From the NCBI RefSeq assembly GCF_024323335.1, contig NC_066582.1, forward strand, positions 86,424,944-86,488,943: a DNA stretch of 64,000 nt. Reading direction: 5' to 3'. Each line of letters opens with the position of its first letter. Position 1 is the first letter of the stretch. Position numbers and translations under genes: made by a program. Origin of the DNA: Lathyrus oleraceus (taxonomy: Eukaryota > Streptophyta > Magnoliopsida > Fabales > Fabaceae). The notes beneath the pieces were generated by a model. It was not told where the DNA came from, ran no database searches, and worked only from the letters and a program-made list of their open reading frames with translations. Of this stretch, positions 11,893 through 23,000 are shown piece after piece.

Positions 11893-13384
11893 GTTATTGT
11901 ATTTTTCATTTTATGTTTTATTTCTATTGTATTTTCGGATTGGTGTATTTTGATTTTGGCTATGTACTTTTGGGGTGTTTTGTCCCCCATGAACAATTTT
12001 AAATTTTGAAGTTAATATTATTATTTATGTTTTAAATTTTGTTTGTTTTAATAAATTTTTGGTTGGTTGAGTGGCAAACCTTCTAGATTGGTTGCTCCTC
12101 AAAGAAGTACCCAATGAAGGTGCATCCGAGCTTGGATGGCAATGATAAGAATAACCAAGTGAATAATGCTAAGGTACATGGTTACCTCCGGCTAGAATTT
12201 TAGAATGCATTAAGAACTTTACTCTTTTTGGTAATTGAATATTGTCTTTTTGCAACATAATTGAATGAATGTTTCATCTAGGACTTAAAACCACAAATTG
12301 TGAGGAAACCTCCATTGTACACTTAAATGCTGGATTCTAATAAGTTTTGTTGATTCATTTGATTCATGCTTTGTCTTTTATTATTGTGAATATGTGGAAG
12401 CAATTAGAAATGATCAAGGCACTTGTTTTTCTATCGAGCACAACCAGTTCCAAAAACAACTTACCTGTGAGCAGAGAGAGTATTCGTTAACCCCTTTGAG
12501 CTTAAACAGTTGAATCTTAGCTTGAAATAAAGCGAGATTTCAAAAATATTTTTCTTGAAACCCGAAAACTTTTGATAATTGTTCTTTTGCCGTAAAAAGT
12601 CATAGAGCATTCACTTAGGGTGAGTAAGAAATAAGTTGGGGAGAACGAAAATGAGAATCGGTAAGTGCCACAACTCTTGAAAAACCGAGCAAGCATAAAA
12701 AAAAACACAAAAATATATATGTATATATAACATAGAAAAGAGAAACATCTATTTTGTAAATATGATGTGAAAGAAAAGAAAAAAAAAATAGAGAAAATAA
12801 AAATGAATGCTTGCTTGGAAGAAAAATAGTGAAAAAAAAAAATGAGTTGTGAAATAAGAGTTGTGAAGGTTTCAAATGAGAAATAAATGGAACGAAGTTG
12901 AGTTGTGTGAATAATGTACAGTGAATGTCTCTTTTGCATCGGCAATTTCGTTTTCAATGGCCTTAGAAATGACCCTTGTTTGTTAACCTAACCAAGCCTC
13001 AACCGAAAAGCCCTTAGTGATCTTCGTGCTTCCACATTACCATTTATAATTGTTAGACATTGTATGAATTGAATTGATTTCTTCATTGTTTGTTAGAGTG
13101 AGATTATTCCCGCGGTTGCAAACGCGTAATTTCTTCAATTCTTATTCGAAGAGGAGAGATAGGGTGATTCATTCAAGATAATATTGTTGTAGATAGATAC
13201 ATATTTCGCATTGCTACTAAGTCTTAGTTCTTGTGTATTATTTTATTCGAACCGTTGGAAATTTGTATCTGCTAATTCGCTTGTGTTTGAGCCGTTTTAT
13301 CCAACTTCGGAGAAACCTTTCTCTTAAAACAAATCCTCTTGTCCTTCAAGAGGCATACTTTGCTTGAGGACAAGCAAGAATCTA
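11893..13384 (+). other. Element A 3' non-coding region
   Basis: About 1.5 kb without genes. Short blocks are shared with B at the same place, such as the AATTGTGAGGAA word and CCATTGTACACT (12294-12325 here, 27848-27872 in B) and the CCCCTTTGAGCTTA word (12491 here, 28050 in B). An A-rich stretch at 12690-12840 makes spurious minus-strand frames. Confidence 0.7.
12635..12644 (+). other. Second purine-tract-like site (element A)
   Basis: GTTGGGGAGA, the same word as the LTR-adjacent purine tract, lies 750 bp upstream of it. B has the same word about 690 bp upstream of its own tract. Confidence 0.5.
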
Positions 13385-13396
13385 GTTGGGGAGAGT
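13385..13396 (+). other. Polypurine tract of element A
   Basis: GTTGGGGAGAGT abuts the 3' LTR at 13397, the expected plus-strand primer site. B has the same sequence in the same position. Confidence 0.85.
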
Positions 13397-14906
13397 TGTT
13401 AGATACCCAAAAGTGCTTATTTGAGCTATCAAATATGGGTATCTTTCACTCAATTTCCTTGCTAAAGTGTTCGAAACCACCTTTGTTTTAGATGAAATGC
13501 AATACAATGATAAACTATCTTGGCACCTTTGATTTGTGTGTTATTGTGCAGAAAGTAGGCATGAAATAATAGAAAATGAAGACACAAGAAATTTGGCAAA
13601 GGGATCAAATAAAACAAGCATTCATCAGCTTGCTCGCTAGGCGAGGGCTGTGGCGAAGGACTCGCTAGGCGAGCGTCCAGCGAGAGCCTAGCGAAAAGCT
13701 CCAGTATTTTACAGTGGCAAACATCACCACACTCGCTAGGCGAGCTTCCAACGAGGTGTGTGGCGAACACGTCCAGACTTGGTGAAAAGCGCAGCCAACA
13801 CTCACTCGCTAGGCGAGCCATTAGCGAGCTCCCAGCGAGCATTCCAGTAGCAAAACCTCTCAACCTCGCTGGAGCGATGGTTGAAGCGTGGGCTTCGCTA
13901 GGCGAAGGTTTTGTTCGCCTAGCGAACATGTCAGTCTGGCAAAGGCTATTTCTTTGAGCGCAGGTGCCTCAGGTGCCTCATTTAGGGGCTCGTTAGGTGA
14001 GCCATTCTGCTCGCCTAGCGAGCATGACAGCCCAGTAGCAGCTCTATAAGTAGCAAGGGCTATTTTTTGGAGCCAGACCTTACCTTCCATACTTTTGTAC
14101 TTTTTTAGATATTTTCCAGCTTTTGCTCTAGAGATCTTTTGTGACCTAGAAATCATTTCTCTTCATCTCTTAACAATCTTTCACAAAAAGAAGGTGGATT
14201 CCCATCCAATCTCGATTATTCGACTCGGATGTTGATCAACCTTCTTCCGAAACTTGTTGAACAAGCTACCATGAAAATGAGTAGCTAAGTCCTTCATTTT
14301 GTCAAGGTTAGATGTAGATGATCATTAGCTTTGTGTGTAAATGTAAGGATCTTCATTTGTAAACTCTTTAATGGTGAATATATGGTGAAAACTTTGTTCT
14401 TATTGAAAACTCTTTGTGTTGGTTTATGATCGAGAGATGTTTACCAACTCTTAACCTAGGTTTTCATCCAATCTTGTTTGTTAGCTAGAGATAGTAATGA
14501 ATGATTTTGTTCACCATAAGGTTGAACCAAAAAGTTGTCATTTTGATAGACTGTGTTAGAGATAAACAATGGATCAAAATGGGAAAACTCACAATGTGTG
14601 TTAGAGATAAACACATTGAGAGTACTTTGTGAAATAGTTTATCATCTAAAGGAGTTTATAAGTTTTGTTGATCGAACATATACATGCAAAGTGATCGTCG
14701 AACCCTAACTTTGGCAATATTTCTCAAATATTCAAACCAAAACTTTTACCGCATTTTATTACACTTTTATGCAAGATACCGTGACAAACACCAAAACCCC
14801 ATTGTTACCTTAAGCTAAGATTAAAACAACTATCGAAAGGCGGTGATATCTCACAATCCCTGTGGAGACGATAACAAAAACCCGACACTTAAAAATACAT
14901 TCAACA
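13397..14906 (+). repeat. Element A 3' LTR
   Basis: 1510 bp, with about 15 substitutions and no net length difference from 2642-4151. Some palindromes are mutated relative to the 5' copy (CTCGTTAGGTGAG at about 13989), while one half-site gained a TAGCGAA form. Confidence 0.95.
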
Positions 14907-14911
14907 AGAGT
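14907..14911. repeat. Target-site duplication of element A, right copy
   Basis: AGAGT against GGAGT on the left, a single transition. The adjoining TATGAACATG continues the C LTR. Confidence 0.85.
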
Positions 14912-17900
14912 ATGAACATGTTAAACAATCAAACAATAGTGAACATGGATGAAAGAAACAAGTATGAAAGATAACAGATGAATCAGACAGGTGAAAAGAT
15001 GCACACAAGACTTCACTGAAATAATTAAATCAGGAAATGAGGTAAAGATATAATAAAATCAAGATGCAAGGCCTCTAATACATGGCATATGAGATGAACA
15101 AGGGAGGATCAAAAGATCTCTTCAATTTCCTTAAGCAATCCCTAAGTCAAACATCGATCATAAAGAAGTCAACTGAAAATTCAAGTCAACTTAAAAATAT
15201 GAAATAAATAGCAAATTAATCAAGAAAATTATGAAAAATTAAACTAAGTAAGGTGGGGTCAGGAAATCATCATCCCCCAAAAATATTTTAAAAATAATGA
15301 AAATTGGTGCATAAATTAATTGAAATAAAATAGAGGTCAAAACAAAAGTCAACCAACAAGACTATGTTAGAAATAAATCCAAAATAAAATTGGAAATGTG
15401 AAATAAAATTCCAAGAAAAGGTCAGGTTGACCATGGGACATTGGTCAACCTTCATCCCAAAAATCAAAATCTAAAAATAATTTGAAGTCATAAAAATAAA
15501 ATCAAGAAAAAAAGTGTGTTAAAATGGACCATTTGGAATAAATAATTAAAATAAAATATTAATATTAAATAAATACGAAAATAAAAATTAAATAAAATTA
15601 AATAAGACATTAAAAAAAGTGAAATCTATTTTTGGGTAATTTTATGGACAAAGAAAATATTTTAAATAATTAAAATCAAAACAGAAAAATAGATGTGAAT
15701 TAAAAAAAGAAAATAAAAGGAAGAGTGACTAGTGTTGATGGGCTAGGCGTGGGGTGTTGAAAGCAGAATAGCCAAGGCCCAGTCCAAACAAATATTAAAG
15801 TTCAGCATGACACCTTATTAAATAACATTTTAATTAAAAAAATCATGTGGACTTTTATCAATTGGTCACATATGTATAAGTGACTAGAAGACAAAAACCG
15901 ATGGATGGCCACGATTAGAACACAAGCTAAGGATCCAACGGCTCATGCAACGCCACATCATCGTCTTCTCCACTAAAACATAAACCCTAATACCATGCAT
16001 ACAGCAACACGAAAATGCAATGTATTTTTTTTCTTCAGTTTTTCACTCAAGAATGCAAGTGCTATAGTGCACCAAATGCCAAGAAATAAAAACCAAAATT
16101 CAAGTACAAAATGTGTAGATTATCATGGTGATTTGTTTTAGTAAAAATAATTGCTTAATCATGGAGAAAAGTTGACCACAAGAGGTCAACATGGACACGG
16201 GCTAGGGCAAAAAATTCAACATAAACCAATAACAAGAACACAAACATGATTGGCATGGTAATGATGATGAAACAAACATAAGCATCTAATTGGCATGGCA
16301 AACAAAATGATAATAATGATGAGCATGATGATGAATATGGATATATCAATACATGGCCATGGAAAATGTAATAAGATGGTTACCTAGTGGAGGTTAGGTC
16401 CACTGCCCCTTTGATTGAAGAAGATGATGGAAGAATATGATGCCTCCTTCAAAGCTTCAACTTGAGGAATTTGATGAGAAAATAAAGTCTGCTATGTGAT
16501 GAAACTTTGCCTCTTTTCCTTGCTTGCCACGAAATTCCACTGCTTTTTTTAGGTTTAGGGTTTGCATCTCTTAAATAGGGTAGATCACATGCTTAATGGG
16601 CTTAGAAATCCATGATTTGTCCATAAGAATAAAAATGCAAAGTGAGGTGTATTTGGTGAGGGCATGTGAGATTGTGTTATTTTGGCAAAGTTTAAATGAA
16701 TGGACATATTGCTGCAAGGCCCAAAATGAGGTAGCAAAACGTGACTTGGTTTGTAGCATGGCTTGGCAAGCAAGAAATCCATTCCAAGGTGGTGACTTTG
16801 AGGCCATGTAACTTGATGATCAAGCTACCAATTGCTGAGACAATGCAAACAGTAGAAAGATCTCATGGAGTATAACATCTTTCATGTTGAGCACAAGTTG
16901 AAATGATGAGTGGAATAAGGTGAAAAATGGCCCTCAAGATCAGGTCTCAACATTGCAAAACTGTTGGGCCAGTTTGGCCTAAAATCTGCCTAGAAAATCA
17001 AGTCATGGTGCCCACTTTAGGTGAATGTATCTCTCAAACCATGGATCCAAATGAGATGATTCCAAAAGGATGCGAAGGAGGACATGGCAAGGTACAATTG
17101 TTGTGAAGAAAACATTTTCAAATGATGCCTTGAAATGCAAGAAAATTGGCCAAGAAGTCTTGACAAACTTTGAAGATTTTGGGACTTAGAAATTTTTCTA
17201 AGTGTTCTAAAAAAAAGTCTCACTTTGACTAAGCATAACTTTCTCAAAGTTATTCCAAATGGAGTAAACTTTATATCTCTAGAAAGCTTGGAACAAGAGG
17301 AATAACTTTCATGTTGGAGAAATTTTCAAATGGAGCTTTTATCTTGATGGAAAATGGGTTTAAAGTGAGTATAACAATCATGAAAACTTGCCCTAAATGG
17401 AAAGTCAACCATTTCCAAATTAAGTAACTTTTCCAATTCTTGATTAAATGATGAATCCATGATCCAAACTTGATCAAATTTCACATGTAGGATCCCCTAG
17501 GCATGAATTTTGAGATTCCACTCTCAAAGAGTCAGGAGTTGACTTTTCTGGCCCCACATTTGACTTTTCCCAAACTGTCTGATTCCTGATTCCAGTGATC
17601 AATTGAAGCACCCCTGGCTCAAATAAAGAACTGATTTTTTGTATGTAGACCCTTGTGGACATATGGAGGGCCATGGAAAAGAGTTTCACCCAAGGAACCA
17701 GAAATAAACTGATTTTATACCAAACCCTAATTTTAGGGCAAAATGATCAAGAACTGATTGCACTGATTGTCAATGGATCTTTCTGAGATAATTGTGAGTC
17801 CTCATAGGCCAAGATGCATCTCTAACCATGACATGGATGAGCTCCTTTACTTCCAACCAAACATTTCCTGTTGCAGGTATCCATGAAACCCTAATTTCCT

Positions 17901-18195
17901 GATTAAATCCAGATGGACACTCTGATAGCTCTGAATCCTTCACTAATGAACTGGGGACCATAATAAGATACCTGGACCCTCTGAGACCCTTGTGACTTCT
18001 ATACTTAAAGAATGAAGTCCAATTTTCAATCTTGATTTGTGTGGGCTCCTTCTGCTAAGGAGTGATCAATCAAAATTTGATTTCCATGTAACTAATGCAG
18101 TATGCGATGAGTATGACCTAGTATGATGATAATGCAGTGTGAAACATAATCCCATGCTTCCAGGAAAAAAGAAGGGTAAATTTTGGGGTATTACA
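14912..18195 (-). repeat. Element C 3' LTR, proximal part
   Basis: Matches 41636-44914 and ends ...TATTACA. It is AT-rich with no genes. Open frames at 16571-18000 occur in both LTR copies and carry no protein motif. Confidence 0.93.
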
Positions 18196-18204
18196 CCTTC
18201 CCCT
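18196..18204 (-). other. Polypurine tract of element C
   Basis: AGGGGAAGG on the minus strand directly precedes the TGTAATACCCC start of the 3' LTR. Confidence 0.8.
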
Positions 18205-18329
18205 ATTCAATCAATTAGAGACCCAAAAGGAAGATAACGACGGCTTTTGCACTTTCGAGGTATCAAGTGATTGAATACAATAGAGCCCGAAAGTTTACAC
18301 TGAAGTAGGAATAAAGTAATAATGCCTGT

Positions 18330-18727
18330 CAGGATCGGCAAAGAAGTGGTCTTGATCTGAGTATTAACAAAGAATCCGTCTGGTACTGTGAGAGTCGGTC
18401 TGAACACCGAAAAAAGAATGTTAGCTTGAATACCAAAATAAATGGTAACACAGAAATAACCATGGCCTGAATGCCGCTCATCAATCTGAATACTGGAAAT
18501 GACTTCGATTTGAGCATTGGAAGACTGGCCTGAATGCCACAAGTTGCATCGACCTGAATGTCGGAAACTTCTTTGATCCGAACATCGGAAAACTGGCCTG
18601 AATTCCACTTCGGTCTGAATACCGGAAACCTGGCCTGAATGCCACAAGTTGCGTCGACCTGAACATCAGAAACTTCTTCGATCTGAACATCGGAAAACTG
18701 GCCTTAGTGCCACTTCGGTCTGAATAC
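18330..18727 (-). repeat. Tandem repeats in the 3' region of element C
   Basis: Degenerate repeats built on a CTGAATNCCGGAAAC-like word of about 20-35 bp. A higher-order period of 105 bp is clear (CCTGAATGCCACAAG at 18529 and again at 18634). The array is cut at 18727 by element B and continues briefly after B (ACCGGAAAC at 30151). Ogre-type 3' regions are known hosts of tandem repeats. Confidence 0.85.
18723..18727. repeat. Target-site duplication of element B, left copy
   Basis: AATAC, identical to 30148-30152. Confidence 0.95.
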
Positions 18728-19933
18728 TGTTAGGGACCAATTAGTACTACTTTTTATATATTTTTATTGGTCCCTTTTACCAAGTTTTGATGTAATCACA
18801 CACTTTTATTCTCACTATTTTGTATAAATGCAATTAGGTTTAATTTATGTTGTTTTGAATAGTTATTTCACATATTTGTTAGTTTTGTAGAATTTTTGGA
18901 TAAGAGAGCTTTGGAATGCATAATCATAATTTGGAAGAAGTGTTGAATGCAATTTGGAGGCCTAATTTTGAAGAATACCACTTGGAAGACTAATTGGATG
19001 AAGCTTGCAAGGCAAGGAAGCTGAAGTAGCTTCAGTTCGCGCCGCGAACTCCCTTTGCGCCGTGAAGCTTGCGAATCCAGCAAGCTGTTTTGGCCAAGTG
19101 TGCTGTTTTCAAGGCCAACTGTGTTTTTGCCATTTTTGTGTCTGTCTTAGGGGGGCTTTTCAGCTTTAGATGAAAATGATCATTTTAGGAAATGTCAACC
19201 CTTTTAGAAAATCAGATTGGAAATTCATAGATACATTCATTCATAGTTTGATATTTTGTAAGAGAAAAAAAGAGAGTATTTCTTCATTGCCTTGTGCTTT
19301 CCAAAGATGATGATGAGGAGCTAAACCCCATTTTGTCAAGATTGGAGGTAGTAGCTATTCCTATTTGTTTATGTATTTCATTTGACTTTTATATATGATA
19401 AAAGATTGTTGATGTATTGAATGATATTTTTGCCCTAAGTTGAATATTAGATTTGAGTAGTTGTTGAAAGAGATTATTTAAGTCTTGATAGAAAATATGT
19501 TTTCAAGTAGTGAATAAATTGTAGAGATAGATTTATTCACTACTCTTCTTTTGTATCAACCATTAAAGATTGCTATATTGATAGTTAGGTGGAGAGATCG
19601 TCTAAGGATTAATATAGTGATTATCACAATATCATTTAGACATAAATGATATTGAGAGGATACTTGAACATCATCAATAATCTTAAATCTATATAGTTAT
19701 CATAAGAAATCATAAGCAATTGGAATAGTGAACTCCAATCTTGCCAAGCCTTTTACATTTGATTAAAACCATTTATTGTTTTAGTGACATTTTACTCAAA
19801 AGATAACTTTTCAAACAAAACAAGTTTGTTACTTTCTAAACTTATAACAATTTGGATTATAGAACGGCGGTTATAACAACCAATCTTTGTGGATACGATA
19901 TAAAAATATTTGCCGAAGATATACTTTTCAACA
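18728..19933 (+). repeat. Element B 5' LTR
   Basis: 1206 bp, equal in length to 28942-30147. It carries TTCGCGCCGCGAA at 19036-19048 and a decayed partner TTTGCGCCGTGAA at 19054-19066. Confidence 0.95.
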
Positions 19934-19936
19934 AAT

Positions 19937-19954
19937 TGGCGCCGTTGCCAGGGA
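19937..19954 (+). other. Primer binding site of element B
   Basis: TGGCGCCGTTGCCAGGGA, identical to that of element A and 3 nt after the LTR. Confidence 0.85.
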
Positions 19955-20066
19955 TTGGTGTTCGATATTACAAGCATTGCAATAATTCATTGTTTTAAGT
20001 TTTGTTACTTTTATTACTATCCCTCTTGTGTTTCACTTGGTTTGTTAGTTTTGTAGATTCTAGTGC

Positions 20067-23000
20067 ATGCGAGGAAAAGCTACCGAGGAGCAATTTCAAT
20101 TCGATCCCGAAATTGAAAGAACACTTAGGAAGCTCAATAGAAAAACACGAAGAAGAAGGAAACTAGCCGAAGAGAGGAACCAGAGAGAAGAAGCATCTAC
20201 TTCTGCACTTGTTCAAATCGAAGAAGTGGTTGTAGAGGCTTGTGACGGAAACATGGTGGATGACAATCGTACCGAAATGTCCGCTAATAGTCCAAGAAGG
20301 AATGCTCAATTTGCCCGTGGAGGAAGGAATATGGAGATGAAAACCGGAATCCTCCAACTTCTCTATGCAAATCCATTCACCGGAATGGACCATGAAGATC
20401 CGTATACCCATCTCATCAAATTCTATGAGATTACGGGTTCTACAGGAATTGATGAAACGGGTGAAGAGGCATTATTCAAAAGGATGTTCCCACACTCCTT
20501 AGTGGGAAAGGCAAAAGAGTGGTACCTTGATCAAGCACCAAGAGTGATGACGGATTGGAATCTGCTAGAAGAAAAGTTCTTAGAAAGATATTTCCCTCAA
20601 TCCCGATTCATGGAAGCCAAAACGGCTATTGTGGTATTCACTCAAGGAAGTAACGAGTCTCTAAATGAGGCTTGGGAACGATTCAAGTCAATGTTGAGAA
20701 AATGCAAGGGTCATGGTTTTGATGAGCTCACTCAAATCCATATTTTTCTAAATGGGCTCCAATCAACTCACAAGACACTTTTGGATGCTACCGCGGGTGG
20801 CTCTCTTATGTCAAAGAATGCGGAAGAAGCCAAAGTCATTATTGACCGAATGACACTCAATGATCGTCAAAGTCAACATGACCGTAGCCTTTCACAATGT
20901 AAACCGAGAGTGCTTGAGTTAAATACCAATGATGCCATTCTTGCTCAAAACAAGCTACTCTCTCAACAAGTGGAGTTGCTTACTCAACAAATGGCCAAGC
21001 TTCCACAGCAAATGAAGGAAATTCAAGGATCTCAAGTTCGACATCAAGTAGCATGTTGCGAATTATGTCAAGGAGATCATCCTACTGGTTTTTGCCCTCC
21101 ACTAGAAGAAGTGAGCTATGTGAACAATCAAAATCAAGGCTATCAAAGACAACTGCCCAACAACTCATATCCAAGAAACAATCAAGGTTATCAACCATCA
21201 AGGTTCAACAATCAAAATTTTCAGCAACAAAGTCCCTATCAACACCCAAACTCTCAAGGCCAACAATCGCAAGGAGGAAATTCAAAGCTAGAGGACACTC
21301 TTCAACAATTCATGCAAGCTTCCATGGCAAATCAGAAGAGTAACGAGGCAGCAATTAAGAATTTGGAAAATCAAGTAGGCCAACTTGCGAAGCAATTGTC
21401 GGAACAAAACGCAGGATCTTCCTTTTCCGCTAACACTCAAACCAATCCAAAGGAGCATTGTAAAGCAATTGTCACGAGGAGCGGTAAAGAGTTGACAAGT
21501 GGAAAAAGTGAGGAAATTACAGTAGAGAATGATATGGATGGGGTGCTGGAAAAAGAGGATATGGTTGGTGGAAGGGAGAAAGTGGCTGGAACTCTTCAGT
21601 TTGCGCCGCGAAAAGAGCAGGAATTGCCAACAGAGCAGCAGACTGAATTGGAGGTGAAAAAGGATGCCGAACCAAGAAAGAAGAAGAAAGGAGAGAAAGG
21701 TGTGAGCGTCATTCCAACCCAACATCTACCTTATCCGCATGCTCCATCGAAGAAGGACAATGCTAGACATTATGCACGACTCATGGACATATTCAAACAA
21801 CTTCAAATCAATATTCCATTTGCCGACGCATTAGAGCAAATGCCACAGTACACAAAGTTCATGAAGGATATTCTTACAAAGAAAAGGAGACATGTGGAAG
21901 ACGAAACCATCTTGCTTGATGCACGTTGTAGTGCCATCATTCAAAAGACTCTCCCAAGGAAGGAATTCGATCCAGGCCGAGTCATTTTACCGGTAACCAT
22001 TGGAAGCACCTACATTGGTAATGGTTTGATTAACTTGGGATCTAACATCAATTTAATCCCCCTATCCATTGTTAAAAGATTGGGAAATGTTGAGATCAAA
22101 TCTACAAGGATGACTTTACAACTAGCCGACAAATCTACCACTTCACCATATGGAATTGCTCAAGACATGTTAGTGAAAGTGGACAAATTCTTATTTTCGA
22201 TAGATTTCGTGATAGTAGAGATGGATGAAGATCGTGATGTTCCTCTAATTCTTGGAAGGCCATTCATGAAAACAACCCGGATGATGATTGACATTGATGA
22301 TGAACTAATGAAGGTGAGAGTGCAAGATGAAGATGTGACCTTTAATCTTTTTGAAGCCATGAAGCATCCAAATGACAAGCATGATTCTTTTCGAATCGAT
22401 GCAATAGAAGAGGAAGTAGTGGAGGTCGCAAATCAAGTTCATATTTCTAATCCTCTAGAAAGATCTCTTATCGGAGCCTACAATGTGTTGACCGAAAATG
22501 AAGAAAAAGAGATTGAAGCAATGTTGCATGAATTAGAGTCTTGTGGGGAGCTTGCTTATCATGAAGAAACAAATGAAGACTTGGAGGTGACGAAGAAAAT
22601 GGAAGAACCAAAACTAGAGTTGAAAATGCTACCTTCACACTTGAAGTATGTGTTCCTTGGTGACGAGTGTACTAAACCGGTGATCATTAGCAACACCTTG
22701 TCCACAAAAGAGGAATACAAATTGATACAAGTGCTGAAAAAGAATGAAGGTGCAATATGGTGGGTGTTATCCGACTTGAAGGGTATTAGTCCGGCCTATT
22801 ATATGCATAAGATCATGATGGAAGAGAATTTCAAACCCGTTGCACAACCTCAAAGGCGTCTAAATCCATTGATGAAAGAAGTAGTTCGGAAAGAAGTTAT
22901 CAAACTCTTGGAAGCCGGAATGATTTATCCTATCTCCGATAGTGAATGGGTGAGTCCGGTACAAGTAGTTCCCAAAAAAGGTGGCATGACGGTTATCAAA

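Larger units (their letters stand above)
2642..14906 (+). mobile_element. Element A: Athila/Cyclops-lineage Ty3-gypsy retrotransposon
   Basis: A complete 12,265-bp element with two 1510-bp LTRs (TGTTAG...CAACA), an 18-nt primer site matching the plant Asp-tRNA 3' end, gag-pol, a third ORF of the plant-transposon-protein type 3' of pol, and a purine tract GTTGGGGAGAG before the 3' LTR. The gag-pol start MRGK, the FDPEIERT motif and the DLGSS-type protease put it with Athila/Cyclops. The LTR pair differs at roughly 15 sites by eye (about 1%), so insertion was recent. Coding is broken by a TAA at 9321, a frameshift near 9525, and two stops in ORF3. It sits inside the 3' LTR of element C. Confidence 0.95.

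Noticed and set aside
16571..18000. Conserved minus-strand frames in the C LTR (also at 43171-44680)
   Set aside because: Identical because the two LTRs are copies; there are no motifs and the frames are short.
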